This document shows, one piece after another, positions 20,504 to 29,298 of a stretch of DNA of 64,000 nucleotides (position 1 is the stretch's first letter; every line of letters starts with the position of its first letter). The notes below the pieces were generated by a model. That model did no database searches, was not told the DNA's origin, and was given only the letters and a program-made list of their open reading frames with translations. Source of the stretch: Agrobacterium vitis (GTDB lineage Bacteria; Pseudomonadota; Alphaproteobacteria; Rhizobiales; Rhizobiaceae); assembly GCF_014926405.1 (NCBI RefSeq), contig NZ_JACXXJ020000005.1, forward strand, positions 2,361,001 through 2,425,000. Reading direction: 5' to 3'. The position numbers and the translations under genes were made by a program.

Positions 20504-20989
20504 TTATGGCAACTCTGTGGAATCTGCAGGGTTTCCCCCTTCGTTCCTATCAGAATCGAGAAGAAATACAGCCCCCTCGCCGCGCTCGCCCGCCATATCC
20601 TGGGGATTGAAGATATTGCAATGCGTCATCGACAGGCAACCGCAGCCGATACAGCCGTCGAGATCGTTGCGCAATTTGCCGAGCATGGCGATGCGCCGGT
20701 CCAAACTGTCCGCCCAACGTGTCGCAATCCGGCGCCAGTCCTCCCGGCCCGGCGTCTGGCCTTGCGGCAGATCCGCCATGATCGCCGCGACCTCCTTCAA
20801 GGGAATGCCTAGCGCTAGCGCCGCCCGGATAATCGCCACGCGGCGCAGCACGTCCCGGTCGTAGCGCCGCTGGTTGCCGCTGGTGCGCCGGGCGCGGATC
20901 AGGCCCTTGCGCTCGTAAAAATGCAAAGCCGAAACCGCAACGCCACTGCGCTCCGCCAATTCACCGACGCTCAAACCCTGCATCCGCAT
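20504..20989 (-). CDS. soxR: Redox-sensitive transcriptional activator SoxR
   Basis: MerR-family regulator, 161 residues. The N-terminal winged helix (LSVGELAERSGVAVSALHFYERKGL) is followed by a dimerisation helix and the [2Fe-2S] cluster motif C113-x2-C116-x-C118-x5-C124 (CIGCGCLSMTHC). Oxidation of the cluster by redox-cycling compounds switches on the target promoter. Divergent from an MFS transporter gene, with the operator between. In non-enteric bacteria SoxR usually controls exporters directly rather than soxS, which fits. Confidence 0.97.
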   Translation of the reverse strand: MRMQGLSVGELAERSGVAVSALHFYERKGLIRARRTSGNQRRYDRDVLRRVAIIRAALALGIPLKEVAAIMADLPQGQTPGREDWRRIATRWADSLDRRIAMLGKLRNDLDGCIGCGCLSMTHCNIFNPQDMAGERGEGAVFLLDSDRNEGGNPADSTELP

Positions 20990-20997
20990 TTTTCCTC

Positions 20998-21028
20998 TTT
21001 ACCTCAACTTAGGTTGAGGTTGTAGCGT
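20998..21028 (+). promoter_or_regulatory. SoxR operator and promoter of the MFS gene
   Basis: The 18-bp palindrome CCTCAACTTAGGTTGAGG (21002-21019) differs from the classical enteric soxS site only at the centre. It lies in a 19-bp spacer between TTTACC (-35) and TAGCGT (weak -10), the overlong spacing typical of MerR-type activation. The MFS start is 45 bases further on. Confidence 0.9.
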
Positions 21029-21073
21029 GGCGATCATCAATTGACCAGAGCAGATGGCAAGGACTGAAAAAAT

Positions 21074-22528
21074 ATGGGAATTCAGGAGATTAACCCCGAA
21101 TCCGCAGAGGCTGATGCGACGATGCCGGAGAATGGGCATTGGCGCGATCTGTTCGCCCCGGGCCTCGGAGCAGCAACCGTCATGGTCAGCCTTGGTGTTG
21201 GACTGCATGCTTTCAACGCCTTCCTTGTTTCAACCGCCCTGCCCTCGGCCATTGCCGAGCTTGGTGGCGCGCAGTGGTTGCCCTGGACCAGCACGCTTTA
21301 TCTGGCCGCATCGATTGTGGCAGGCGCAAGTTGCGCCAGCCTCAAGGCCCGGGTCGGCACCCGAGGCGCGCTCGCTATCGTCACGTTGGTATTCCTCGTG
21401 GGAACACTAACCGCCGGTCTGGCGGGATCGATGGCGGGCATCATCATCGGGCGTGTCTTGCAGGGGCTTGGGGAAGGCGCTGTCCTGGCTCTGTGCTATA
21501 TGCTGATCTCGACGCTGTTCCCGCGCAGGTTGATTGCCCGCATTTTCGGTATCGAAGCCGCCGTCTGGGCGGTGTCGGCCTTTGGGGGGCCAGTACTGGC
21601 CGGGCTGTTGACTGAGGCGATTTCGTGGCGCGCAGCCTTCCTCGTCAACGTTCCCGCCGGCATCGTCTTTCTGATTTTGGCCAGGATCGCCGTTCCAAAA
21701 GGGGAGAAAAATGGCAAAAAACCGGCCAATCCGGGTGGCTTGCCGATAGGCCGACTGAGCCTGCTGCTGGTCGGGCTGGTGCTGCTGCTGGCGGCAAATC
21801 TGACGGCGCTGGACATCTCCCGTAACACCATGATCGGCATGGCGCTTGCCGCTTGTCTGCTGTTTGTCGCGCTCGACAGAAACAGTCTTCAGCCGATCCT
21901 GCCCGCCGGCGCCTTTGTGGCGTCAACACCCGTCGGGCTGGGCCTGTGGATCGTGTTGCTCATGCCACTTTCCGAAGCGGCTCTCGGTGTCTATCTCGTC
22001 TATACGCTGCAACATCTCTGGTCGATGGGACCAATGGCAGCGGGTGCGTTGAGCGCGCTGATGGCGGTCAGCTGGAGCCTAACGGCTGTGATCACCGCCA
22101 ATATCTCCACCCAAAAAGCCAGAGAAAGACTGATCCTGCTGGGGATCTTCACCGAGGCTGGCGGCCTTGCCGGCACCACGCTTGCCATTGCAACCGGTCA
22201 CCTACCGGGACTGATCCTGTCGCTTATCGCCGTGGGCATGGCCTTTGGCATGGCGTGGGCGGCGCTCAGCCAGACAATGATGGAGGCGAGCCCAGCTGGC
22301 GACCGCGACCGGACCTCAGCACTTTTGCCCACATTGCAAACCGCCGGTTATGCCATAGGGGCCGCACTGGCCGGTCTCATTGCCAATCGCTCCGGCTTTT
22401 CCGGCACGGCATCGCCGGAGGTGCTGCGCCATGCGGTCGGCAATAGCGTCCTGTTTGGCCTGGCCTGCCTTGCTCCGGCAATCCTGCTGGCGCCCTGGAT
22501 GGTGAGAAGCCTGAGGAAAACCGGGTGA
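21074..22528 (+). CDS. MFS multidrug exporter (DHA2-like), SoxR-controlled
   Basis: 484 residues with ~14 hydrophobic segments. The motif A-like loop is degenerate (SLKARVGTRGAL), motif C-like GGPVLAGLLTEAISWRAAFLVNVPAG is clear; this combination is that of DHA2/EmrB-QacA drug:H+ antiporters. The divergent soxR and the operator upstream indicate induction by redox-active compounds such as phenazines or quinones. Substrate is inferred, not shown. Inner membrane. Confidence 0.88.
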   Translation: MGIQEINPESAEADATMPENGHWRDLFAPGLGAATVMVSLGVGLHAFNAFLVSTALPSAIAELGGAQWLPWTSTLYLAASIVAGASCASLKARVGTRGALAIVTLVFLVGTLTAGLAGSMAGIIIGRVLQGLGEGAVLALCYMLISTLFPRRLIARIFGIEAAVWAVSAFGGPVLAGLLTEAISWRAAFLVNVPAGIVFLILARIAVPKGEKNGKKPANPGGLPIGRLSLLLVGLVLLLAANLTALDISRNTMIGMALAACLLFVALDRNSLQPILPAGAFVASTPVGLGLWIVLLMPLSEAALGVYLVYTLQHLWSMGPMAAGALSALMAVSWSLTAVITANISTQKARERLILLGIFTEAGGLAGTTLAIATGHLPGLILSLIAVGMAFGMAWAALSQTMMEASPAGDRDRTSALLPTLQTAGYAIGAALAGLIANRSGFSGTASPEVLRHAVGNSVLFGLACLAPAILLAPWMVRSLRKTG

Positions 22529-22774
22529 TGTCCAGGCTCTTCTGATAGATTTTATCCCCAGAACAACAGTTTCATCGCCGGAGTCGGGCTTAAAACCGGA
22601 GCCGATGCACAATTCCTTAAATCCGTACCATTAATCTGGCAGGTATTGAGACGATAACCCTTTGGGCCGGATGGGATCGCCCATTCGATTAAACCTATCC
22701 GGTGCATTCCGGACACCTGTTAAAGAGCATCTTTTTTCAAAGACAGTGCAGCTGCGGCTGCCGGAACATCACGT

Positions 22775-23825
22775 ATGAATGCTACTCTCTTCAAGCATGG
22801 GCTGATCGCGGGTGGACTGGTCGCGGCTGGGATGGTGCGCAGGTTCGGTGCATGGAAGGAAGCGCGCGGGCTCGGCGCGATCTTTACCCTGCATCAGGTG
22901 CGCCCCTATCTTCCTCTGGTGCCCGATCCCAACCGGCACCTGGAAATCACCCCGCAATTCCTGGATACCGCCCTTCGCGCCCTGTGGCGGGAAAATTACG
23001 AATTCATCCGCTTGGAGGAGGTCCCCGCACGGCTTGCTAGAGGGCCAGGTCAAAGGCCGTTTGCAGTCTTTACCCTTGATGATGCCTATTACAGCAGTCG
23101 TGACTTCGCCCTGCCGATCTTCGAGCGGTTCGATGCGCCCTTCACGGTTTTTTGTCTGCCAGGGCCTCAGCGAGCGCAGCCATGGCCTCTGGTGGGAAAC
23201 CCTTGCTGCCCTGACCCGCAAGGCTGAGCAGCTGAAATGGGACTTCGACGGCAGGAGGCGCATCCTGTCCACCGACACGCCATTGCGCAAAGCCGCCGCG
23301 TTCCGGCAGATCGCCAGCCAGATTACGGCGATGAACGAGGCAGACATGATCGGCAGGCTAAACGGGATGGCGGCAGAGGTCGGGATAGACAGCCGCGACA
23401 TCGTTGCCAAAGCCATCCTGCCCTCGGAGGCGCTGGCCGATTTTGCCGCCCATCCGCTGGTCAGCCTGGGCGCTCATACGGTCAGCCATCGCGGCTTGAC
23501 CGGGCTTGATGATGAAACGGTGCAGCAGGAGTTGAAACTCTGCGCCGATTATCTCGAAACCCTGACCGGAACGCGACCGGTCAGTTTCGCCTATCCCTAT
23601 GGCGATGGCCGTAGTGTCGATCGCCGTACCATCGATTTGGTGCGCGAGGCCGGTTTCCGTCTGGCAGTCACCACCCGGCCCGCGACACTGTTTGCAAACG
23701 ACGGACAGCGCCTGCACGCCCTGCCGCGCATTTCACTCAATGGTCATTTCCAAACGCCAGCCACGGTCCGGACGCTGGCATCGGGCATTCCCTTTCGCCT
23801 GATGTCACGCAAACCGGCTGCGTGA
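22775..23825 (+). pseudogene. Polysaccharide deacetylase family gene with a frameshift
   Basis: The first ~127 codons (ATG at 22775) give the N-terminal half, including FTLHQVRPYLP and the NodB-type metal motif TLDDAYYSS; translation then runs off-frame to a stop at 23227. From the T-run 23148-23153 the +1 frame restores homology (VCQGLSERSHGLWWE...), continuing through LGAHTVSHRGL (metal histidines) and FAYPYGDGR to 23825. Removing one T from the six-T run would give a single ~350-residue deacetylase. So either a real frameshift, a phase-variable or slippage-read gene, or a sequencing error. No signal peptide cleavage site is obvious; the N-terminus has one hydrophobic stretch. Confidence 0.85.
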
Positions 23826-23853
23826 CACAGGAAAAAGTACAGCCCTTAGGAGA

Positions 23854-24474
23854 TCACGGATACATCCGCACCTTGCTCCAGGGGCGGTCCAGCGCCTCGC
23901 GGCGAAACTCGATCCGGTCATGCAGGCGGAATTTACCGTCACGCCAGAATTCGATGGTTAACGGCTTGATCCGGAAACCCGACCAGTGGGCTGGACGCGG
24001 AATAGACCCCAGGGCGTAACGCGCCGTATATTCGGCAACCGCTTTTTCCAACGCAAACCGGCTTTCCAGCGGCCGCGACTGTTTCGAGGCCCAGGCGCCG
24101 ATCCGGCTGCCGATCGGTCTTGTCTGGTAATAGGCATCGGCCTCGGCGTCGGACACGACCTCCACTTCGCCGCGCAACCGCACCTGACGTCGCAGGGATT
24201 TCCAGTGAAAGCACATCGCGGCTTTCTTTTGGGAGAGAATCTCCGTACCCTTCTGGCTCTCGAAATTAGTATAGAAGACGAATCCGTTTTGATCGAAATC
24301 TTTCAGCAGCACCATGCGCACATTTGGCAGGCCGCTTTCATCGACTGTCGCCAATGCGACAGCGTTGGGATCGTTTATCTCGGAGGCCTTTGCCTCCGTG
24401 AGCCACGTTTCGAACAAGCCAAAAGGTTCATGCTCCTCGGTAAAGTCACCGGTTGTTAACTCATTTTGCGACAT
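23854..24474 (-). CDS. pdxH: Pyridoxamine 5'-phosphate oxidase
   Basis: 206 residues. FMN-dependent oxidation of PNP/PMP to pyridoxal phosphate. Conserved: [35 protein letters not shown], then [22 protein letters not shown] (FMN site), then the C-terminal signature around [12 protein letters not shown]...[13 protein letters not shown]. Cytoplasmic homodimer. Divergent from the lipoprotein gene 62 bases away. Confidence 0.97.
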   Translation of the reverse strand: MSQNELTTGDFTEEHEPFGLFETWLTEAKASEINDPNAVALATVDESGLPNVRMVLLKDFDQNGFVFYTNFESQKGTEILSQKKAAMCFHWKSLRRQVRLRGEVEVVSDAEADAYYQTRPIGSRIGAWASKQSRPLESRFALEKAVAEYTARYALGSIPRPAHWSGFRIKPLTIEFWRDGKFRLHDRIEFRREALDRPWSKVRMYP

Positions 24475-24536
24475 ATTATGTTAAATGCTCCGCATATGCC
24501 CGCGCCGCCAACGACGCATGAAGGACAGGACAGGTC

Positions 24537-24989
24537 TTGAGAGACATAGCAAAGCCGGATCGATGCAGAAAGGGACGCTGGGCCACCAGCGGTCGTTTTA
24601 TGGCCATGGCGGCGCTTTGCCTCATGTTGGGCGGCTGTGTCGGTGGCGTCATGGACTTCGGAGGCGATACGCCTAAGGTTGATCGGTCGATTTCGACCGG
24701 CACCATTCCAAACGAACCGGAAAAGCGGTCCGACCAGGATACGGTTCGCAATGCGGTTTCTTCCGCCGATCTTGAAAAACTGGGTCTGAGCCCGGTTCCC
24801 TGGGCCAATACCACAACGGGAAGCGCCGGTGTGATCGACTCGATTTCCGAGGACCGCAGCAATGGCGTGATCTGCCGGGTGTTCGTCACCAGCCGCCATG
24901 CCTATGACGGCATTGCCAAATTCTATGGCCGCACCTGCCTGGCCGGCGATGGCCAGTGGCAATTGGTGAATTTCGACAAGCAGTCCTGA
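24537..24989 (+). CDS. Putative lipoprotein, RT0821/Lpp0805-like surface protein
   Basis: 150 residues from a TTG start (AGGACAGG upstream). A basic N-terminus leads to a lipobox-like LMLGGC around residues 28-34, so the mature protein is probably membrane anchored. The C-terminal half GVICRVFVTSRHAYDGIAKFYGRTC...GQWQLVNF resembles small alphaproteobacterial surface-protein families. If translation began at the ATG 21 codons in, the signal peptide would lack its charged region, so TTG is preferred. Function unknown. Confidence 0.65.
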   Translation: MRDIAKPDRCRKGRWATSGRFMAMAALCLMLGGCVGGVMDFGGDTPKVDRSISTGTIPNEPEKRSDQDTVRNAVSSADLEKLGLSPVPWANTTTGSAGVIDSISEDRSNGVICRVFVTSRHAYDGIAKFYGRTCLAGDGQWQLVNFDKQS

Positions 24990-25377
24990 GATCGGCAATT
25001 CCGTGCTGTAAAAACGCCGATTGCACCGACTTTCCATGACTTACTAACGGTCATAGCCGCTGACGGCAGCACCCATTGCGTAAATTCCATTGGCATCAAA
25101 GCCTGATTCAAGGAATTATTCCCCAAGCGTAACCACTGGTTAGCATCTGCTTCCTAATATAATCATGTCCCGTGGCGAGACATATAAAGACAATGCTTGC
25201 CGCGTATGAGCGTGAATGATTCACCTTTCTGCGAAATTGCTGGGCAAAAATCTTTTGTTCTGAAATTTCCGCAACAGATTGAAAGTGTTACGGTACATCA
25301 TATTTCCCCTTACGGGTGCGATGTCGTGACCCGGACAGATCTCAATTGAACCGCTCTTGTATTTGGTTGGTGGTAAA
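24990..25377. other. 388-bp gap upstream of the DnaJ-domain gene
   Basis: AT-richer than the flanks. Presumably carries the promoter of the DnaJ-domain gene; no ORF, repeat-family member or strong terminator was recognised. Confidence 0.5.
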
Positions 25378-26652
25378 ATGCGTGATCCCTACTCCATTCT
25401 CGGCGTGCAGCGCGATGCTGGTACTGACGAGATCAAGGCTGCCTGGCGCTCGAAAGCCAAGACCTCTCATCCCGATCAGAACCGGGAGGACCCAACAGCA
25501 ACCCAACGGTTTGCGGAAATCGGGCAGGCCTATGATGTGCTCAAGGACCCCGCAAAACGAAGCCGCTACGACCAGCAACGCTCGAAAATGGACGCCATGA
25601 AACGCGAACAGACGATCATGCAACAACGCGAGGAAGCCCGTGCGGCCGCCGAGCGCGCCCGTCAGGCCAAGGCCAATGCGGAGCGCGTCATGGCCGATCT
25701 GGCGCGCATCGAGGCGGAAAAGGCCAAGGCTGAAAAAGCCGCCGAAATGCTGAATGTCAAGGTTGAGGCCGCCCGCGCCCGCGCGCAATCGGCCGAAGCC
25801 CAGGCCGCCAATGCGTCGGCCGACGCAACGGCAAGCGCCAACGCCTCGGCCAAAGCCCAGGCTCAAACGCAGGCTCAAGCCCAGCCCCAGGCCGCAGCAA
25901 AGCCGGAAACCGCGAAAGCGGCTCCCGACACCGCCGAAACGGCAGCCCCCAGCCGCCCCGCCAGCCCGGATGCGGCAGACGATGCCGTCTCGAAGATTTT
26001 CGGCGCTGCCCAGACCGATCAGCGGCGAGGTGAAGACGAGGCGAGCGAAGACGGTAACCGGTCACGCGGCTTTGCACTTCCGGTTCTTGGCCTGATTTCA
26101 TCGCTGGTGCGACGCATTCGCAAACCGGCGCCGCCGGTTCTCGAAAAGGCCCCCGACATCATGGTCGAGGCCACCATCGCCATTGACGACCTGTTGCAAC
26201 ACAACACCATTTCCGTCCAGCTCAGCGATGGACGCGAGGTGAGGCTGCCGCTGGAAGCAGGGTATACCGATGGCAGCATTGCCCGGCTGTCCGGCAAGGG
26301 GCTGAAAGTGCCGAGCATGTTAACCGGCGATGTGCTGGTCACGCTGCGGGTGTTGAAAAGCCCTGCCTTCAGCGTCGATGGCTATGACATTCACTGCGTC
26401 GTGCCGATCAAGCTTGAGGATGCCGTGCTGGGATGCGACACGGTGATCGAAGGGCCGCAAGGACCGCTCGACATTACCGTACCGGCCTGGACCGGCTCGG
26501 ACCAGAGCATTCGCATCGAAGGCGAAGGCCTGCCCAGCGGCCCGGACGAACGGGGCGCACTGGTGGTGGAAATCAGGGTCGTGCTCTGGGAAAAACCGGA
26601 CGAAAAAGTCACGGATCTGATGAAAGTGATGAAGCACGGGCTTTTCCTATAG
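25378..26652 (+). CDS. J-domain protein with Ala/Gln-rich linker and DnaJ C-terminal domain
   Basis: 424 residues. A J domain occupies residues 1-68 with H31-P-D33, so it can stimulate an Hsp70 ATPase. Residues ~75-150 are a highly charged, Ala-rich predicted coiled coil, then an AQAQTQAQAQP-type low-complexity stretch to ~215. The C-terminal ~160 residues resemble the DnaJ substrate-binding CTD (TIAIDDLLQH, DIHCVVPIKLEDAVLG, GPQGPLDITVPAWT, IRIEGEGLPSG). There is no zinc-finger domain, so it is a type II/CbpA-like protein with an unusual linker. An ATG is used; a TTG/ATG seven codons upstream is possible. Confidence 0.85.
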   Translation: MRDPYSILGVQRDAGTDEIKAAWRSKAKTSHPDQNREDPTATQRFAEIGQAYDVLKDPAKRSRYDQQRSKMDAMKREQTIMQQREEARAAAERARQAKANAERVMADLARIEAEKAKAEKAAEMLNVKVEAARARAQSAEAQAANASADATASANASAKAQAQTQAQAQPQAAAKPETAKAAPDTAETAAPSRPASPDAADDAVSKIFGAAQTDQRRGEDEASEDGNRSRGFALPVLGLISSLVRRIRKPAPPVLEKAPDIMVEATIAIDDLLQHNTISVQLSDGREVRLPLEAGYTDGSIARLSGKGLKVPSMLTGDVLVTLRVLKSPAFSVDGYDIHCVVPIKLEDAVLGCDTVIEGPQGPLDITVPAWTGSDQSIRIEGEGLPSGPDERGALVVEIRVVLWEKPDEKVTDLMKVMKHGLFL

Positions 26653-26842
26653 TTTCCGCCCCCCGGAAAAATGACGGGTTAAACCGAATTTCGCTGTAAT
26701 CACACAGTGATAGCCACACCCTTTGTTACGGCTCCTTACAGTATTTGTTGCCTCTCTCCCATGAAGACAGGTGTAGCACAGCTTGAACCAAGGATCGGCC
26801 TATGCGATAGGCAGGTTCGATAGAAGTCTTAGGGAGCAACGA

Positions 26843-27661
26843 ATGGCTCAAATTTCGGGCCTCATGGCAGGCAAACGTGGCATCATCATGGGTGTTGCCA
26901 ATAATCGTTCCATCGCATGGGGCATAGCGAAGGCCTGCCGGGATGCCGGCGCGGAGATTGCGCTGACATGGCAGGGCGATGCGTTGAAAAAGCGTGTCGA
27001 GCCGCTGGCCCAGGAGCTTGAGGGCTTCATGGCAGGCGATTGCGACGTGACCGATCTGGAAAGCGTCGATGCCGTGTTCAAGAATGTCGAGGACAAGTGG
27101 GGCAAGATCGACTTCGTCGTGCATGCCATCGCCTTTTCCGACAAGGACGAGTTAACCGGCCGCTATCTGGATACCAGCCGCGAAAACTTCGCCCGCACCA
27201 TGGATATTTCTGTTTATTCCTTTACCGCTGTCGCCAAGCGGGCAGAAGCCATTCTCAAGGATGGCGGCGCATTGCTGACGCTGACCTATTACGGTGCGGA
27301 AAAAGTCATGCCGCATTATAATGTGATGGGCGTGGCCAAGGCAGCGCTGGAAGCCAGTGTCCGCTATCTCGCCGTCGACATGGGCAAGCGCGGCATTCGG
27401 GTCAATGCCATTTCGGCTGGTCCGATCAAGACTTTGGCAGCCTCCGGCATCGGCGATTTCCGCTATATCCTGAAGTGGAACGAATATAATTCGCCGCTGA
27501 AGCGCAATGTCACGACCGACGAAGTCGGCACATCCGGCCTCTATCTGTTGTCGGACCTGTCCAGCGGTGTGACCGGCGAAGTCCATCACGTCGACTGCGG
27601 TTACCACACCGTCGGCATGAAGGCCGTGGACGCGCCGGATATGTCGGTCGTCAAGGATTAA
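26843..27661 (+). CDS. fabI: Enoyl-[acyl-carrier-protein] reductase FabI
   Basis: 272 residues. NADH-dependent last step of fatty acid elongation. The atypical SDR nucleotide motif GVANNRSIAWGIA (~17-29) and catalytic Y149, Y159 and K166 (TYYGAEKVMPHYNVMGVAKA) define FabI. AGGGAG precedes the ATG. Rhizobia often carry two fabI paralogues; only one is in this window. A histidine phosphatase gene follows. Confidence 0.97.
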   Translation: MAQISGLMAGKRGIIMGVANNRSIAWGIAKACRDAGAEIALTWQGDALKKRVEPLAQELEGFMAGDCDVTDLESVDAVFKNVEDKWGKIDFVVHAIAFSDKDELTGRYLDTSRENFARTMDISVYSFTAVAKRAEAILKDGGALLTLTYYGAEKVMPHYNVMGVAKAALEASVRYLAVDMGKRGIRVNAISAGPIKTLAASGIGDFRYILKWNEYNSPLKRNVTTDEVGTSGLYLLSDLSSGVTGEVHHVDCGYHTVGMKAVDAPDMSVVKD

Positions 27662-27719
27662 GACCCGGACACAAGGCCGGGAACAAGACCAAGAACAGGG
27701 CTTGAAAGGTTCGTCTGCC

Positions 27720-28310
27720 GTGCTGCTTTACGTCATTCGCCACGGACAGACGGACTGGAACGCCGAAGGTCGGTTTCAGGGCCAGACGGATATTCCGCTG
27801 AACGCCACGGGCCGTGGCCAGGCGATGCGCAATGGCGAAACCCTGCGCCATGTGCTGGGCGATACAGTCGATACATTCGACTTCGTCGCCTCCCCTCTTG
27901 GCCGCACCCGCGAGACCATGCAGCGGGTCCGCACCGAAATGGGTCTTGAACCCGAGCGTTACCGGCTCGACGACCGGTTGAAGGAAATCTGTTTTGGCGA
28001 CTGGGAAGGTCATACAACCCGCGAATTGAAAGAGCTGTACCCAGAGCGGGTCAAACAGCGATCCCAGGGCAAATGGGACTTCATTGCTCCTGGCCAACGG
28101 GCTGAAAGCTATGAGATCCTGTCCTGGCGCACCGGTGCCTGGCTTGCCTCAGTCCGCCAGCCAACCGTGGCCGTGACCCATGGCGGCGTTATCCGCAGCC
28201 TGTTCCGGCTGATTGGCAATGTCGATGCCAACGAGGCCTGCGCCATGCCAATCCCCCAGGACAAAATTCTTCTGATCGACCTTGAAAACAATAGCCTGAA
28301 TTGGCTTTGA
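27720..28310 (+). CDS. Histidine phosphatase family protein (phosphoglycerate-mutase-like)
   Basis: 196 residues. The phosphohistidine motif RHGQTDWNAEGRFQGQTDIPLN is at the N-terminus and the second histidine is in VTHGGVIRSLF; the proton-donor glutamate lies in ICFGDWEG. This is the branch of broad phosphatases (GpmB/CobC-like), not the glycolytic mutase. The GTG start giving MLLYVIRHG matches relatives; a TTG six codons upstream is possible. Convergent with the DUF1344 gene, ten bases apart. Confidence 0.88.
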   Translation: MLLYVIRHGQTDWNAEGRFQGQTDIPLNATGRGQAMRNGETLRHVLGDTVDTFDFVASPLGRTRETMQRVRTEMGLEPERYRLDDRLKEICFGDWEGHTTRELKELYPERVKQRSQGKWDFIAPGQRAESYEILSWRTGAWLASVRQPTVAVTHGGVIRSLFRLIGNVDANEACAMPIPQDKILLIDLENNSLNWL

Positions 28311-28320
28311 CAGATCGGCG

Positions 28321-28581
28321 TCAGTTCACGACCTGCAAATCGTCCACAACGCGCTTGCCATCGACCATGGTGTAATAAACCACAACCTTGACGCCGGTCG
28401 TCAGGCCGTCGAAATTGAATTCCGCTGGCACCGAATAGGTTTTGCCATCCTCCAGCGTCAGGGTCAGCTTTTCGGTGCTGATCGACTTGATGGTCGATTC
28501 CACGTCATCGCTTTGCGCAAGCGCACCCATTGGCGAAAACAGGCTGCCGGCCAGCAACAGCATAGCTATAAGGAAGCGCAT
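28321..28581 (-). CDS. DUF1344 small secreted protein
   Basis: 86 residues. Signal peptide MRFLIAMLLLAGSLFSPMGALAQ (cleavage near residue 23 after ALA), then the DUF1344 core STIKSISTEKLTLTLEDGKTY...GVKVVVYYT. Predicted small beta-rich periplasmic protein of unknown function, common in Rhizobiaceae. The frame extends 33 codons upstream without a plausible start signal. Confidence 0.85.
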   Translation of the reverse strand: MRFLIAMLLLAGSLFSPMGALAQSDDVESTIKSISTEKLTLTLEDGKTYSVPAEFNFDGLTTGVKVVVYYTMVDGKRVVDDLQVVN

Positions 28582-28689
28582 GGTTTTTGCCCCTGCTTTC
28601 GGTCTAGAATCGTCACGTACTTGCAAATAAGCCTCCGAATGTGGCAGAATTTTCCCCTCGCCAGCACTTATCCCCTGCACTCATCAGGA

Positions 28690-28810
28690 GAGTCATTGAG
28701 GTGGCAGCTCGGATTCCGTTTTCGAATATCTCAAGACGTTGCCGCATTTGAGATATTCGAAAATCTTGTCAAGTGAGGACGCACGAGCATCTTCGATAAC
28801 TTGGTATTAA
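28690..28810 (+). repeat. Hairpin repeat family 2, full copy with perfect 16-bp stem
   Basis: Stem TTTTCGAATATCTCAA (28719-28734) pairs perfectly with TTGAGATATTCGAAAA (28748-28763) over a 13-base loop. Flanking blocks GAGTCATTGA, CGGATTCC, CAAGTGAGGACGC and GAGCATCTTCGATAACTTGG match the copy at 47647-47775 in order when that copy is read on the minus strand. Confidence 0.8.
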
Positions 28811-29219
28811 AGCGTGGTGCGATATTCCAGGATAGCATCTCACGCCCAGATTTTTTATTTTACCGCAAAGCTCTACAGCATCGCGCAGAAAACTGGAATC
28901 CACTTTTCTTAAGGAAAATTCTACTGCATATTTTTTCCGAAAAGACAAACGGCAAACAACAGATCAAAAGCCATCCACAAAGGCGGATGCAAGCATTCCC
29001 ACCACTGAACACAGCAGACTGTCCTGCACCAATGTTTCAGTCATGAACAGCACCATCCCCTCCCTCACGTTTTATTGACGATACCTTTTAAATCCCACTG
29101 ATTTCAACTAATATAAATGCTAAATTAACAACCGTTACAATATCATATTACCTAAGATCAAAGCATAGCATCAGATGTTTCAGGCAGAATAAATGGCCGA
29201 GCACAACGTCTCTGCTGCA

Positions 29220-29282
29220 TGTGAGATATCAGAAATTCTTATCAGCCGAAGATGTGTGAGCATCTTCGATGACTCGGTATAA
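29220..29282 (+). repeat. Hairpin repeat family 2, right-half copy
   Basis: TGTGAGATATCAGAAATTCT, TCAGCCGAAGATG and GAGCATCTTCGATGACTCGG follow the same order as the right half of the 28690 copy. It ends 17 bases before the start codon of the GGDEF-EAL gene. Confidence 0.65.
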
Positions 29283-29298
29283 TGTGTATGGCAGGATA

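Larger units (their letters stand above)
28582..29298. other. 717-bp repeat-rich gap before the GGDEF-EAL gene
   Basis: Holds two family-2 repeat copies, a 27-bp fragment resembling family 3 (28933-28959), and a strongly AT-rich core (about 29070-29180) that may be the promoter region for the diguanylate cyclase/phosphodiesterase gene. Short open frames here are not supported by start signals or composition. Confidence 0.6.

Noticed and set aside
23140..23160. Programmed ribosomal frameshift in the deacetylase gene
   Set aside because: A +1 shift (or loss of one T) is needed; no -1 slippery heptamer plus pseudoknot was seen, so error, indel or transcriptional slippage is simpler.
28801..29046. 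81-codon frame in the repeat-rich gap
   Set aside because: AT-rich, no ribosome site, starts inside a repeat.
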